The notes beneath the pieces were generated by a model. That model ran no database searches. It was given only the letters and a program-made list of their open reading frames with translations, and had not been told where the DNA came from. A stretch of 64,000 bases of DNA from Methylophaga sp. OBS1 (lineage in GTDB: Bacteria > Pseudomonadota > Gammaproteobacteria > Nitrosococcales > Methylophagaceae): the NCBI RefSeq assembly GCF_026319365.1, contig NZ_JAPDMS010000001.1, positions 569,417-633,416 on the forward strand, written 5' to 3'. This document shows, piece by piece, positions 11,328-19,403 of the stretch. The position numbers were made by a program, and so were the translations under genes. How positions within the stretch are numbered: the first letter of the stretch is position 1; every line of letters starts with the position of its first letter.

Positions 11328-11495
11328 AGAAACCTTCTTTTATACAACAGTGCCGCTGAACCTTTCAGCGCTGTAAAAACTTCCGGTGTTTCTCTTTAGC
11401 TATAAGACAGTCATTCTGTTTATTGCCAGCGTCCTGTTTGCCCGCCTCTCAGCAAACAAGCAAAATAGCCATGGTTATCAAAATTCTGGAAGCTT

Positions 11496-11831
11496 ATGGA
11501 AAATAAAGCTGGCTCAGTCATGACCCTCTATCACTGGAATATTCTGATATTACCCAGTGAACAGGAAATTTTCGTCGGCTTGCGGCAACGTCCTGAAACG
11601 GTGCCACCTTTCAAACCCGCCGTTGATGAGGATGAATTACTGCCATTCACGCTCAGAAACAGCAGCCCGATAAAAGAGTTTGACGAGGCTCGCGGACTCG
11701 GCTTCACCGAATCCGGACGTCGCTACATCGTCATCGGCCAGCCGAGTGATCCAACCGGCATGATAAGAATGAGTGTGAGTCAGATGATGCCTGCTGAGGA
11801 TATTCGCTGGAAATTCCCTTTCGCTGATTAA
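11496..11831 (+). CDS. Hypothetical protein, small and soluble
   Basis: 111 residues, no signal peptide, membrane segment or Cys. It has a mix of short hydrophobic strands (NILILPSEQEIFVGLRQR) and a central LGFTESGRRYIVIG that looks like a beta hairpin. The family is not recognised. A GGAAG site lies only about three bases from ATG 11496, so the second ATG at 11520 remains possible. The frame ends 41 bases before the rightward short-chain dehydrogenase gene, and the two could form an operon. Confidence 0.6.
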   Translation: MENKAGSVMTLYHWNILILPSEQEIFVGLRQRPETVPPFKPAVDEDELLPFTLRNSSPIKEFDEARGLGFTESGRRYIVIGQPSDPTGMIRMSVSQMMPAEDIRWKFPFAD

Positions 11832-11872
11832 CCACGACGTAAATTTCACCGGCACTGACACACAATGTCCTC

Positions 11873-12589
11873 ATGAATTCTACACTCATCATCGGAAGTA
11901 ACAGCCATATCGCCCGGGCCATTATTCGTCGTCTTCAAGAGGCTGAACCGTCTGAAAAGATTATCGCAGTCAGCCGTGGTCAGCAGCCTGCAGAGTTAGA
12001 GGGTGTCGACTGGTATCAGTCTGATTATTCCGAACCTTCAATCGCTGAGCTGGTAAAACGTTTCACGGATTCAGCGTTGACCTTCAACCGGGTTTTTATT
12101 TGCCTGGGGATATTACACGATCAAAAAGTCAGTCCTGAAAAGCGACTGGAAGAGCTCAATTCAGACGCGATACAACACGTCTTTCAGATCAACGCCATAA
12201 CCCCGGCTCTTTGGCTGAAACAACTTCTGCCACTGTTGAAACAGGCAAGGGGCTGCAAAGTCACTATCTTCAGTGCCCGGGTAGGCAGCATTGGAGACAA
12301 TCACCTGGGTGGCTGGTACAGCTACCGTGCCAGTAAAGCAGCACTGAATATGCTGCTCAAATCAACCGCTATCGAATACGCCAGACGGGCGCCTAATGTG
12401 AAACTACTGGCTTTTCATCCCGGCACAACCGACACGCCTTTATCGAGACCATTCAGTAAACAGGTGCCCGAACACAAACTGTTTCAGCCGGACTTTGTGG
12501 CAGAGCAGTTGCTTAAGATTCTTGAACAGCTTGAGCCGGACGGCGAATTATCTTTTCTCGATTGGCAGGGTCAACGTGTTGACTGGTAA
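11873..12589 (+). CDS. Short-chain dehydrogenase/reductase, CsgA-like
   Basis: 238 residues with a Rossmann fold. The cofactor loop is IIGSNSHIARAI rather than the classic TGxxxGxG, and the catalytic Tyr and Lys are in YSYRASKAAL, with the preceding Ser in FSARVGSI. The variant glycine loop and short length resemble the C-factor (CsgA) group of SDRs. The substrate is unknown. Its stop codon directly abuts the stop of the convergent gene at 12590. It is probably cytoplasmic and NAD(P)-dependent. Confidence 0.82.
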   Translation: MNSTLIIGSNSHIARAIIRRLQEAEPSEKIIAVSRGQQPAELEGVDWYQSDYSEPSIAELVKRFTDSALTFNRVFICLGILHDQKVSPEKRLEELNSDAIQHVFQINAITPALWLKQLLPLLKQARGCKVTIFSARVGSIGDNHLGGWYSYRASKAALNMLLKSTAIEYARRAPNVKLLAFHPGTTDTPLSRPFSKQVPEHKLFQPDFVAEQLLKILEQLEPDGELSFLDWQGQRVDW

Positions 12590-13246
12590 TTATTGACCGG
12601 TCATTTCGCTGAAGATCTGGCGCATGATGGCCGGATCCACATCTTCTTCCAGAATAGCTGAAACCTGCAGCAGCCCGATCTGTGCACGCAAGTGTTGTTT
12701 CAGAGCCGCACGATGGAAATAGTCACGGGATTTTTCAAAATCAGGACGTTGCCCTTCCGTCTGCATTATCGCTTCTGCCAGCAGGGTTTCTGCCAGTGTA
12801 TTTTTTTCTGCAGCCGCTTCTTCAAGATAGGCTTTGGATTTATCAGGGTCTCTTTCAACCAGATCTGTTACAGGTAATTGAAAGTTTTCAACGTAATTCT
12901 GCATTTTGGGCGAGGGCACCATCACCATGTTGGATAACACTCTCCCTTCACCTTCCTCATTGGGCAAGCTATAGACCAGCCCCATTAATGTCTGTGAATG
13001 GACATTACCTTGCTCGGCGAGCGATTCGATTTGCTCCAGATCCTTTTCATCGATCTGAGTGACCAGGTCCATTGCGAACTTTTCATACTGATTGGGGTGT
13101 TGATCGGCATCAATGCCACCAGTGGTGAACAGTTCAATCGCCACGGGAATATTCAGGCTGGTTTGATTTTCCTCTGCATTGAGTTGTAGGGGTATCAGGC
13201 TTATCCCGAAAAACAATGTCAGCATCATTTTCTGGTGAATAGTCAT
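12590..13246 (-). CDS. Secreted Sel1/TPR-like repeat protein
   Basis: 218 residues. Signal peptide MTIHQKMMLTLFFGISLIPLQLNA, ending near residue 24, was the reason to start at 13246, where a GAGGGA site precedes ATG; a longer frame adds 21 residues without purpose. The mature protein is helical with pieces that resemble Sel1-type repeats (LAEQGNVHSQTLMGLVYSL; AAEKNTLAETLLAEAI; FHRAALKQHLRAQIGLL). Such repeats mediate protein contacts in the periplasm. No partner can be named. It is convergent with the SDR gene with no gap. Confidence 0.7.
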   Translation of the reverse strand: MTIHQKMMLTLFFGISLIPLQLNAEENQTSLNIPVAIELFTTGGIDADQHPNQYEKFAMDLVTQIDEKDLEQIESLAEQGNVHSQTLMGLVYSLPNEEGEGRVLSNMVMVPSPKMQNYVENFQLPVTDLVERDPDKSKAYLEEAAAEKNTLAETLLAEAIMQTEGQRPDFEKSRDYFHRAALKQHLRAQIGLLQVSAILEEDVDPAIMRQIFSEMTGQ

Positions 13247-13461
13247 AATTCCCTCTCTCTTGGTAACGAAATAAAGACAGGCTGAAACTTGAAAAAGTCC
13301 CTGATCCAATGAAAAGCTGGAAGGTGTGCTTCACCCACCCCATGAATGGTGATTTGTCATCATAAAAATTGAGCATCATTGAGGTGAGAGCCCCACTCTC
13401 CCCTAACCAAGCTCAATATGGATGCTGCCACAATATCAGCCACAAAGAATGAGGGTTGAAA

Positions 13462-14820
13462 CTACTGCAATTCGTTTTCAAGAATATGCTGATACTCTCT
13501 GATACGCTGCACATAGCGGACCGGTTCAGTCCCCCTGGCGTAGCCGTATTTTAAGTTTTGATAGTACTTCTTCTGGGAGAGTAAAGGCAGCACCTGCTTC
13601 ATATCATGCCACTCATAGGGGTTTAAATTGAGCTGCCTGGCCAGTGACTGTGCATCATGCATGTGACCTCTACCGATATTGTAAGCAGCGAGTCCGAGAT
13701 AGAGTCTGTCGAGGTCTTTCACCCGGTCATCAAACCGCCCCATCATTCGTCTCAAATAGCGTGCGCCACCGATGATACTCTGTTTGGCATCAGTCCTATC
13801 CACCACATCCATGGCCTTGGCAGTATTTCTTGTCAACATCATGATGCCTTTGACACCAGTGGGTGAAACTGCGTCGGGGTCCCAGTGAGATTCCTGATAT
13901 GCCTGGGCAATAAGAGTCAGATAAGGCAAGTCGTATCTGTCTGCCGCCACCCGGAAAAACTTTTTATAACGTGGCAAACGTTTGTCGACACGACGTTTCA
14001 GCACACTGACATCGACATAATCAAATTCTCTGAAGTAACCGAAGTAGCGGTCCCTCAGCTTGCTCATGGCTTTGCTTTTTTCAAACTCACTAAACCATTG
14101 TTTCAGCTCAGCCTGTAGCTTAGCTGCGCCAGCGGGCAGGTACAGTGCAACAGACTGTGATTCGGTCAGTTGCATCATGACGCGCAACTCAGGGAAATAA
14201 CGTCGATTGATTTGCATGATTGTGGAATCGGCAACAGTGCAGTCCAGTTTCTGCTCAGCGACGTGCTCAAGTAACTCTTCAGTGGAGCGCTTCTCCGTCT
14301 CCTGCCATTCAAGCTGAGGATTCCTGTTCTGCTTGATTTCACTCAGCCTTTCCGAATAACTGCTGTCTGCCACAACGGTAATACTGACCTCAGAGAGCTC
14401 ATCATAACCTTCAGGCTTGTAGCCATCCCGATGGCAAACAAGCACCTGATGAACGCTATCGTAAGTCGGTCCGGGAAGAAATTTCTGATTTCTTGATGGC
14501 AGAACTGTTAAGCCGGCCGCAGCCACATCCGCACTGCCGTTTTCCAGGGCATCAAAAATATCACCAATACTGTCTTTAACGATAAACTTTGGCTCTAGAT
14601 TCAAAAATTCGCTGTATCGTTGCCCCATGTCATACTCAAAGCCTGTCGGCTCTTCATCGGTATTGATATACCAGGTGGTAGGTGAGTTACGAGTAACAAC
14701 CCGGAGCTGTCCAGAACTTTTGATTTCCTCAAGCGTGCGTTGTTCTCCGCTTTGTGGAGACTCGCCGCAGCCGGTCAGCATGATAAACGGGATGAGTATG
14801 AATAATCTGAAGTGATGCAT
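13462..14820 (-). CDS. mltF: Membrane-bound lytic murein transglycosylase F
   Basis: 452 residues. A lipoprotein signal ends in the lipobox LTGC near residue 18. Residues 35 to about 260 form an amino-acid-binding-protein-like domain (LRVVTRNSPTTWYI, GFEYDMGQRYSEFL, DVAAAGLTV), and the rest is a lytic transglycosylase domain with the catalytic Glu in QESHWDP, plus GVKGIMMLTRNTAK and AAYNIGRGH. This fusion is the MltF architecture. It cleaves peptidoglycan glycan chains at the outer membrane with 1,6-anhydro product formation. In Pseudomonas the first domain binds muropeptides and controls activity. It stands alone. Confidence 0.95.
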   Translation of the reverse strand: MHHFRLFILIPFIMLTGCGESPQSGEQRTLEEIKSSGQLRVVTRNSPTTWYINTDEEPTGFEYDMGQRYSEFLNLEPKFIVKDSIGDIFDALENGSADVAAAGLTVLPSRNQKFLPGPTYDSVHQVLVCHRDGYKPEGYDELSEVSITVVADSSYSERLSEIKQNRNPQLEWQETEKRSTEELLEHVAEQKLDCTVADSTIMQINRRYFPELRVMMQLTESQSVALYLPAGAAKLQAELKQWFSEFEKSKAMSKLRDRYFGYFREFDYVDVSVLKRRVDKRLPRYKKFFRVAADRYDLPYLTLIAQAYQESHWDPDAVSPTGVKGIMMLTRNTAKAMDVVDRTDAKQSIIGGARYLRRMMGRFDDRVKDLDRLYLGLAAYNIGRGHMHDAQSLARQLNLNPYEWHDMKQVLPLLSQKKYYQNLKYGYARGTEPVRYVQRIREYQHILENELQ

Positions 14821-15006
14821 GGTGCTAACATGACATCAACAGTCTCGTATTTCCAGGCCGGCTCAAGCAGCTGAACACCCTAATTCATCGCCACAACTGG
14901 TTTTGGAGAGGTTTGTAAAATAATGACAGCCCACTAAACAGGCTTGTAAAAAACTCTGTTGCGCGCTACCTTCAGTATCAGGCTTCTCTTAAGAAGAGCA
15001 ATAAAG

Positions 15007-15327
15007 ATGACTACGCTTTCATTGTTAATTCTGACTGTCTCAAACCTGGCTTCAGCCCCAATTGAACGAAGCAATATCACGAGTTGCGCTTACCAGGCTG
15101 GTACCGCTTATGAGATTCAGCAGATCCGACAAAAAGAAGGACACAACTGGAAAGAATTTGAAGCCAATATCATGCAGATCTACAGTGAGTCCCAGGGCCG
15201 CAAAGATTTGCTCCTCATCGCCGAGCGCGTATTCATCCAGCCGGTCGAAACCGACGCCGATACCATACATGATCAGATTTTCAATGCCTGTGTGCAGCGT
15301 CAGCAAGGGACAGAACCCCTGATTTAA
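15007..15327 (+). CDS. Small secreted hypothetical protein
   Basis: 106 residues. I start at ATG 15007, where a signal peptide MTTLSLLILTVSNLASA begins; a longer frame adds a basic extension. The mature protein is about 90 residues, mostly helical, with two Cys (TSCAYQ and NACVQ) that could pair in the periplasm. It ends a few bases after LI. It resembles in plan the secreted protein at 39732-40130 (signal, helices, two or three Cys), but I could not align the two convincingly. Family unknown. Confidence 0.6.
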   Translation: MTTLSLLILTVSNLASAPIERSNITSCAYQAGTAYEIQQIRQKEGHNWKEFEANIMQIYSESQGRKDLLLIAERVFIQPVETDADTIHDQIFNACVQRQQGTEPLI

Positions 15328-15574
15328 GCTCCTTATTTTAATTGTCTGCGATCCTAACTTTTTCAGCCTGATTTCTGTGCTCGTACTTTGCATAACGTCT
15401 ATCAGTAATGAGAAAGTTAGTTCTTCAAAAGACTTGACGGACTGTAATCCCATATCACAGACATGATATCTGCTGATTTGAAATCGCATCAGAATTTTGA
15501 ATTGTGCTCTCCGCTGTGGAGATCACACTATTGGTCAGGTTCCAGTGTGATGAAATAGTGGCGGGGAGAGAACC

Positions 15575-16543
15575 CTAGAGCTTACCCTGCGCCCGCCGGT
15601 AATCAGAAAAATCAACAACACGGGTATTGCGCTGTGCTGGAAGAGAAATTAACTCGGCGGTCTTGCCGTCAGCATGAAGATTACTGAGGATGATTTCTGT
15701 CTGTTGCAAGAGATTCTCGACCGGCGTCATGGCCTGTTCAGGTCTAATCACCAGCCCGGCTATCAAGGAAGAGGCCCCCTCTTCATCTTCGCTGGGATAA
15801 TCGCGCATGATGGCCCTTTCAATACGTTGCATGAGGTTTTGATGACTATCAGCATCACTCTCTGCAAAAAATAGAAACTCGTCATCTCTGAATCTCACCA
15901 CAACATCGCTCTGCCTCAAAATCTGAGCTAACTGATGAGCCAGTTGGATGTATATTTTGTCATGCACTTCATGCATAAAAGAACTGTGCTTTTCATGACT
16001 GAGCCGAACATGGCAATGAACCAGCAGTCCCTGCTTTTGTTTCTGCCGGGACAACCTTGACAGGGCTGAACTGATTGCCTTGAGTCCGGATTGGCGGTTC
16101 ATAATCCCGGTAACGGCATCAATCTGCAGCTTTTCCTGCAACTTTTGATTAGCTACAAGCAACTCCAACTGGGTTTTTATCAGGCGTCGTCCCAGCCTGA
16201 GCTTGGCCTCCATGTCAATTCGATTGACTGGTTTTGAAATAAAATCGTCAGCCCCCGCATTGAGCGCTTCCGCCTCAGCATGTCGATCTGTATTGGCTGT
16301 CATCATCAGAATAAAGGGTTCAACCATCAGGTGCATACTTCGGATATGCTCACAAAGCGCTATACCGGTCACTTCCGGCATGAACCAGTCCATAACAATA
16401 ATGTCCGGCGCCCCTGGTTTTTGAAGAATTTCCAGTGCTTCTGAAGCCGAGGAAACGGCTATTGGCCGATAATCGAGGCTTTCAACTATCTTCTGACAGA
16501 TTAAAGAGTCGATTTCTGCATCATCAACAATCAACACTTTCAT
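15575..16543 (-). CDS. Response regulator with degenerate GGDEF domain
   Basis: 322 residues. Receiver domain at 1-120 with acidic pocket VDDAE, phospho-acceptor Asp52 in IVMDWFMP and Lys104 in ISKPV. Residues 140-300 are a GGDEF-family fold, but the signature reads FRDDEF (218-223) instead of GGDEF and the substrate loop is altered. It therefore probably does not make cyclic-di-GMP, and may bind GTP or act as a protein-interaction output. The start ATG has no good ribosome site; the region just upstream is taken by the 22-base motif at 16546-16567. It is next to a LysR gene and a chemoreceptor, but its kinase is not seen. Confidence 0.88.
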   Translation of the reverse strand: MKVLIVDDAEIDSLICQKIVESLDYRPIAVSSASEALEILQKPGAPDIIVMDWFMPEVTGIALCEHIRSMHLMVEPFILMMTANTDRHAEAEALNAGADDFISKPVNRIDMEAKLRLGRRLIKTQLELLVANQKLQEKLQIDAVTGIMNRQSGLKAISSALSRLSRQKQKQGLLVHCHVRLSHEKHSSFMHEVHDKIYIQLAHQLAQILRQSDVVVRFRDDEFLFFAESDADSHQNLMQRIERAIMRDYPSEDEEGASSLIAGLVIRPEQAMTPVENLLQQTEIILSNLHADGKTAELISLPAQRNTRVVDFSDYRRAQGKL

Positions 16544-16545
16544 AG

Positions 16546-16567
16546 TATTTTGTTAACTGGTTCACAT
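16546..16567. promoter_or_regulatory. Shared 22-base motif upstream of the response regulator
   Basis: TATTTTGTTAAC, TG, GTTCACAT on the plus strand, two bases from the ATG of the leftward regulator gene. It matches the motif at 10553-10574 at 20 of 22 positions. Lying where the ribosome binding site should be, it could act as an operator that also covers the translation start region. Confidence 0.45.
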
Positions 16568-16670
16568 AAAACCACTATAGACCTGAATTGATAGGAAAAC
16601 CAGTACCTTAAATTCACCTCTGAAGGTCAATCAGGTCGTTTTTTTAATCCATCCCAGCTTTGATCTGGTC

Positions 16671-17648
16671 TCAATCTAAAAGCATCTCTGTACTTTTATC
16701 CCCATGCTCAGTCGCCTGACTGCTTCGGCGCTTTGGACAGAGCATTTGCTGTATTTGTTGTTCGAAGACATTCAGCCATTCACCCTCGGCCTGTGGATGA
16801 GTGATAAAACTATACTTAATCCGGGGGGCCGGTGATGTCAGTGGTCTGAAACAGGTGCCTTTGAGACAGGCCGTTGCCATAGAATGGACAATAAAGGCAA
16901 TTCCTGCACCGGCTGCCACAAAACCAATAGCAGCATGGCCAGACTGCGCTTCAACAATTTTTTTAGGGTAAAAGCCTGACTGCTCGCAATGTTGAATGAT
17001 GTCGTCGAAAAGCATTGGATTCATTTGCCTGGGGAAGAGGATTAGTGTCTCCTTTGCCAGGGATGATAATGACACTTCTTTCATCATAGCGAGAAAATGG
17101 TTATCCGGTAGCATCAGACCTAAAGGTTCCGATCTGATATCAATTCGCTTTAACTTGGGATCTTCAGGCCGTGACATGATAAAGGCACCATGCAGATGCT
17201 GTTGTGTGACATCCTCAATCAACTTGTCCGTCATTGCTTCTGAAAACTCGAATTCACACGCAGGCAGTGCCTGTCTGACCTCTCTGATCAGACCAGGGAA
17301 GAAACTAGCCATCGCAGCACAGGTATAGCCAATCTTGATGGTTTCGGCTCCCTCCTCTCTGGTTTTCAATGAGGCGACGGTCTGCTGCAGCTGCTCCAGC
17401 ACGATTGGCAGCGTGCTATATAAAGCCTTACCCGCGTTTGTCAGCACGACCGAATTTTTATCTCTGATAAACAACTTGCACTCCAAAGCAGCCTCAAGTT
17501 GAGCAATATGTTTCGATAATGCTGGCTGTGAAATGAATAGTGCTTCAGCGGCCCCCCTGAAGCTGAGTTTTTCAGCTACAGCAAGAAAAGACCTGAGTTG
17601 TTTCAGGTCAAATTTAAACTGATAACCCCGAGCAATCAGCTGATTCAT
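16671..17648 (-). CDS. LysR-family transcriptional regulator
   Basis: 325 residues. The winged helix-turn-helix is at residues 15-75 (LRSFLAVAEKLSFRGAAEAL then ISQPALSKHIAQLE), followed by the linker helix and a periplasmic-binding-like effector domain (IKIGYTCAAMASFFPGLI onward). It most resembles the BenM/CatR-type LysR group in the HTH, but the effector is unknown. It is divergent from the Aer-like receptor gene, with a 21-base palindrome between them. LysR regulators often act on the divergent gene. Confidence 0.9.
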   Translation of the reverse strand: MNQLIARGYQFKFDLKQLRSFLAVAEKLSFRGAAEALFISQPALSKHIAQLEAALECKLFIRDKNSVVLTNAGKALYSTLPIVLEQLQQTVASLKTREEGAETIKIGYTCAAMASFFPGLIREVRQALPACEFEFSEAMTDKLIEDVTQQHLHGAFIMSRPEDPKLKRIDIRSEPLGLMLPDNHFLAMMKEVSLSSLAKETLILFPRQMNPMLFDDIIQHCEQSGFYPKKIVEAQSGHAAIGFVAAGAGIAFIVHSMATACLKGTCFRPLTSPAPRIKYSFITHPQAEGEWLNVFEQQIQQMLCPKRRSSQATEHGDKSTEMLLD

Positions 17649-17700
17649 ATTTAGTATTAGACCTTTCCAGTAAATAGCTTATAACCTCGACTACGTCACA

Positions 17701-17721
17701 TTTTTTCACCTTGTGAAAAAA
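17701..17721. promoter_or_regulatory. Perfect palindrome between LysR and chemoreceptor genes
   Basis: TTTTTTCAC and GTGAAAAAA flank CTT, a perfect nine-base dyad with a three-base centre, 53 bases from the LysR start and about 86 from the receptor start. It could be an operator for the LysR regulator, though the classic LysR motif T-N11-A is not obvious, or a site for another factor. Confidence 0.5.
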
Positions 17722-17806
17722 TGTTAACGAGAGGTTCCTGACACTTGCTTATCTCTGTGAACCCTTCTGCTGGAGATTAAGCGGCTGTTGAAATGTGAGG
17801 CCAGCC

Positions 17807-19381
17807 ATGAAGATTAATGAACCAGTTACTCAGGTGGAAGAAAGTTATTCGAGTCAAGCCAATATTCTTTCCACCACAAATAGTAAGGGAATTATTAGCT
17901 ATGTCAATAAAGACTTTATTGAAATCAGTGGGTTCACAGAAGCAGAGTTAATCGGAAAAAGTCACAATACCGTTCGTCATCCGGATATGCCTCCGGAGGC
18001 ATTCTCCATGCTCTGGGGCAGGGTTAAGTCCGGCCAATCCTGGATGGGTCTGGTCAAAAACCGCTGCAAAAATGGAAACCATTATTGGGTGGATGCTTAT
18101 GTCACCCCCACAGTCAGGGATAACGGAGAACTCGAATACCAATCCGTCAGACGGAAACCGTCACCTGAACGGGTAGAAAGAGCCCAACATCTATACCAAG
18201 GCCTTAGAGCAGGCAAAAAGATGAAAGCGCTCAAAAACAACTTATCTTTTCGAACAGTATTGATGCTTTGGGCCGGTTTACCCATCGTCTCCGCGCTGTT
18301 ACTAAGTTTCTCTTTTCCTTTCCTCCCTCCTCTCTTATTAGTTTTTATCGCCCTTCTAATCTCAATAGCCGGCCTATGGCGCTCAAGTCAGGCTCTGAAT
18401 GACTTGTTCAAGCATGCCGTCGAAATTGTTGATGATCCGGTTGCACGGTATGTTTATACCGGTCGGCAGGATGAAGTCGGCAATCTGATGCTCGCTATGC
18501 GCTTTCTGGAGTCAGAAACAGCCGGACTGGTTGGACGTATCGCGGATAGTGCAGGTGCAATGGGTCATAAAACACAGTCACTTGGAGACGCCATCATTGC
18601 CTCTAAAGGTTATGCCGAACAGCAGTTTAACGAGACTGAACAGGTTGCTACAGCGATCAATGAAATGGTGGCATCGATTCAGGAAGTATCCCAAAGTGCA
18701 CAAAGTACCAGTTCGATGGCCAATGAGGGCTTACAGGCTGTTGAAAAAGGTCAGGCTGTCATCAACACCAGCACAGAAATCAACAAGCAGCTGCAGGAAA
18801 GCCTGGTCAATGCCTCAGACACTATTAAGGCACTGGAAAAAAGCAGTCAGAATATCGCCATTGTGCTGGATGTGATCAATGATATTTCCGAGCAAACAAA
18901 CCTTCTGGCCCTTAATGCGGCAATTGAGGCTGCACGGGCCGGCGACGCGGGTCGTGGCTTTGCCGTAGTAGCAGATGAAGTCCGTTCTCTGGCCAGTCGA
19001 ACCCGGTTATCGACCGAAGAAATTCGTAGCATGATGGAGCGTTTACAAGATGATGCCACCACGGCCGTGAAAGCCATGGAAAAAGGTATTAGTCACGCTG
19101 AGGTGAGCGCCAGGCAAGGTGAGGAGATTGTTGACGCTTTTAAACACATCATGCACACCATTGAAAATATCAATGATATGACGCGACAAATTGCAGCCGC
19201 TGTAGAACAACAAAGTCAGGTCTCTGAAGAAATCAACAAAAGTATTCACACCATCAGAGACTCTTCTGATCGTAATTATAAAGAAGCAGATAACACCGTG
19301 ACCATCAGTGATCACATGAATCAAGTTATCTCAAACTTCAAAGAGCTGACGACACAGTTCTGGGCGAAACAAACCGACTGA
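17807..19381 (+). CDS. aer: Aer-like PAS chemoreceptor (methyl-accepting chemotaxis protein)
   Basis: 524 residues. Residues 15-120 are a PAS domain with the Aer signature [16 protein letters not shown], which in E. coli Aer binds FAD and senses redox. Two close hydrophobic segments follow ([18 protein letters not shown], then a second near 175-190), then a HAMP-like region and the signalling domain with hairpin tip [32 protein letters not shown]. It steers swimming by oxygen or energy level. I start at ATG 17807 because TGAGG lies six bases upstream; the GTG at 17795 is inside that site. It is 22 bases ahead of the GGDEF-EAL gene and likely cotranscribed. Confidence 0.9.
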   Translation: MKINEPVTQVEESYSSQANILSTTNSKGIISYVNKDFIEISGFTEAELIGKSHNTVRHPDMPPEAFSMLWGRVKSGQSWMGLVKNRCKNGNHYWVDAYVTPTVRDNGELEYQSVRRKPSPERVERAQHLYQGLRAGKKMKALKNNLSFRTVLMLWAGLPIVSALLLSFSFPFLPPLLLVFIALLISIAGLWRSSQALNDLFKHAVEIVDDPVARYVYTGRQDEVGNLMLAMRFLESETAGLVGRIADSAGAMGHKTQSLGDAIIASKGYAEQQFNETEQVATAINEMVASIQEVSQSAQSTSSMANEGLQAVEKGQAVINTSTEINKQLQESLVNASDTIKALEKSSQNIAIVLDVINDISEQTNLLALNAAIEAARAGDAGRGFAVVADEVRSLASRTRLSTEEIRSMMERLQDDATTAVKAMEKGISHAEVSARQGEEIVDAFKHIMHTIENINDMTRQIAAAVEQQSQVSEEINKSIHTIRDSSDRNYKEADNTVTISDHMNQVISNFKELTTQFWAKQTD

Positions 19382-19403
19382 AGGGAACGATAACGGTAAT
19401 TGT

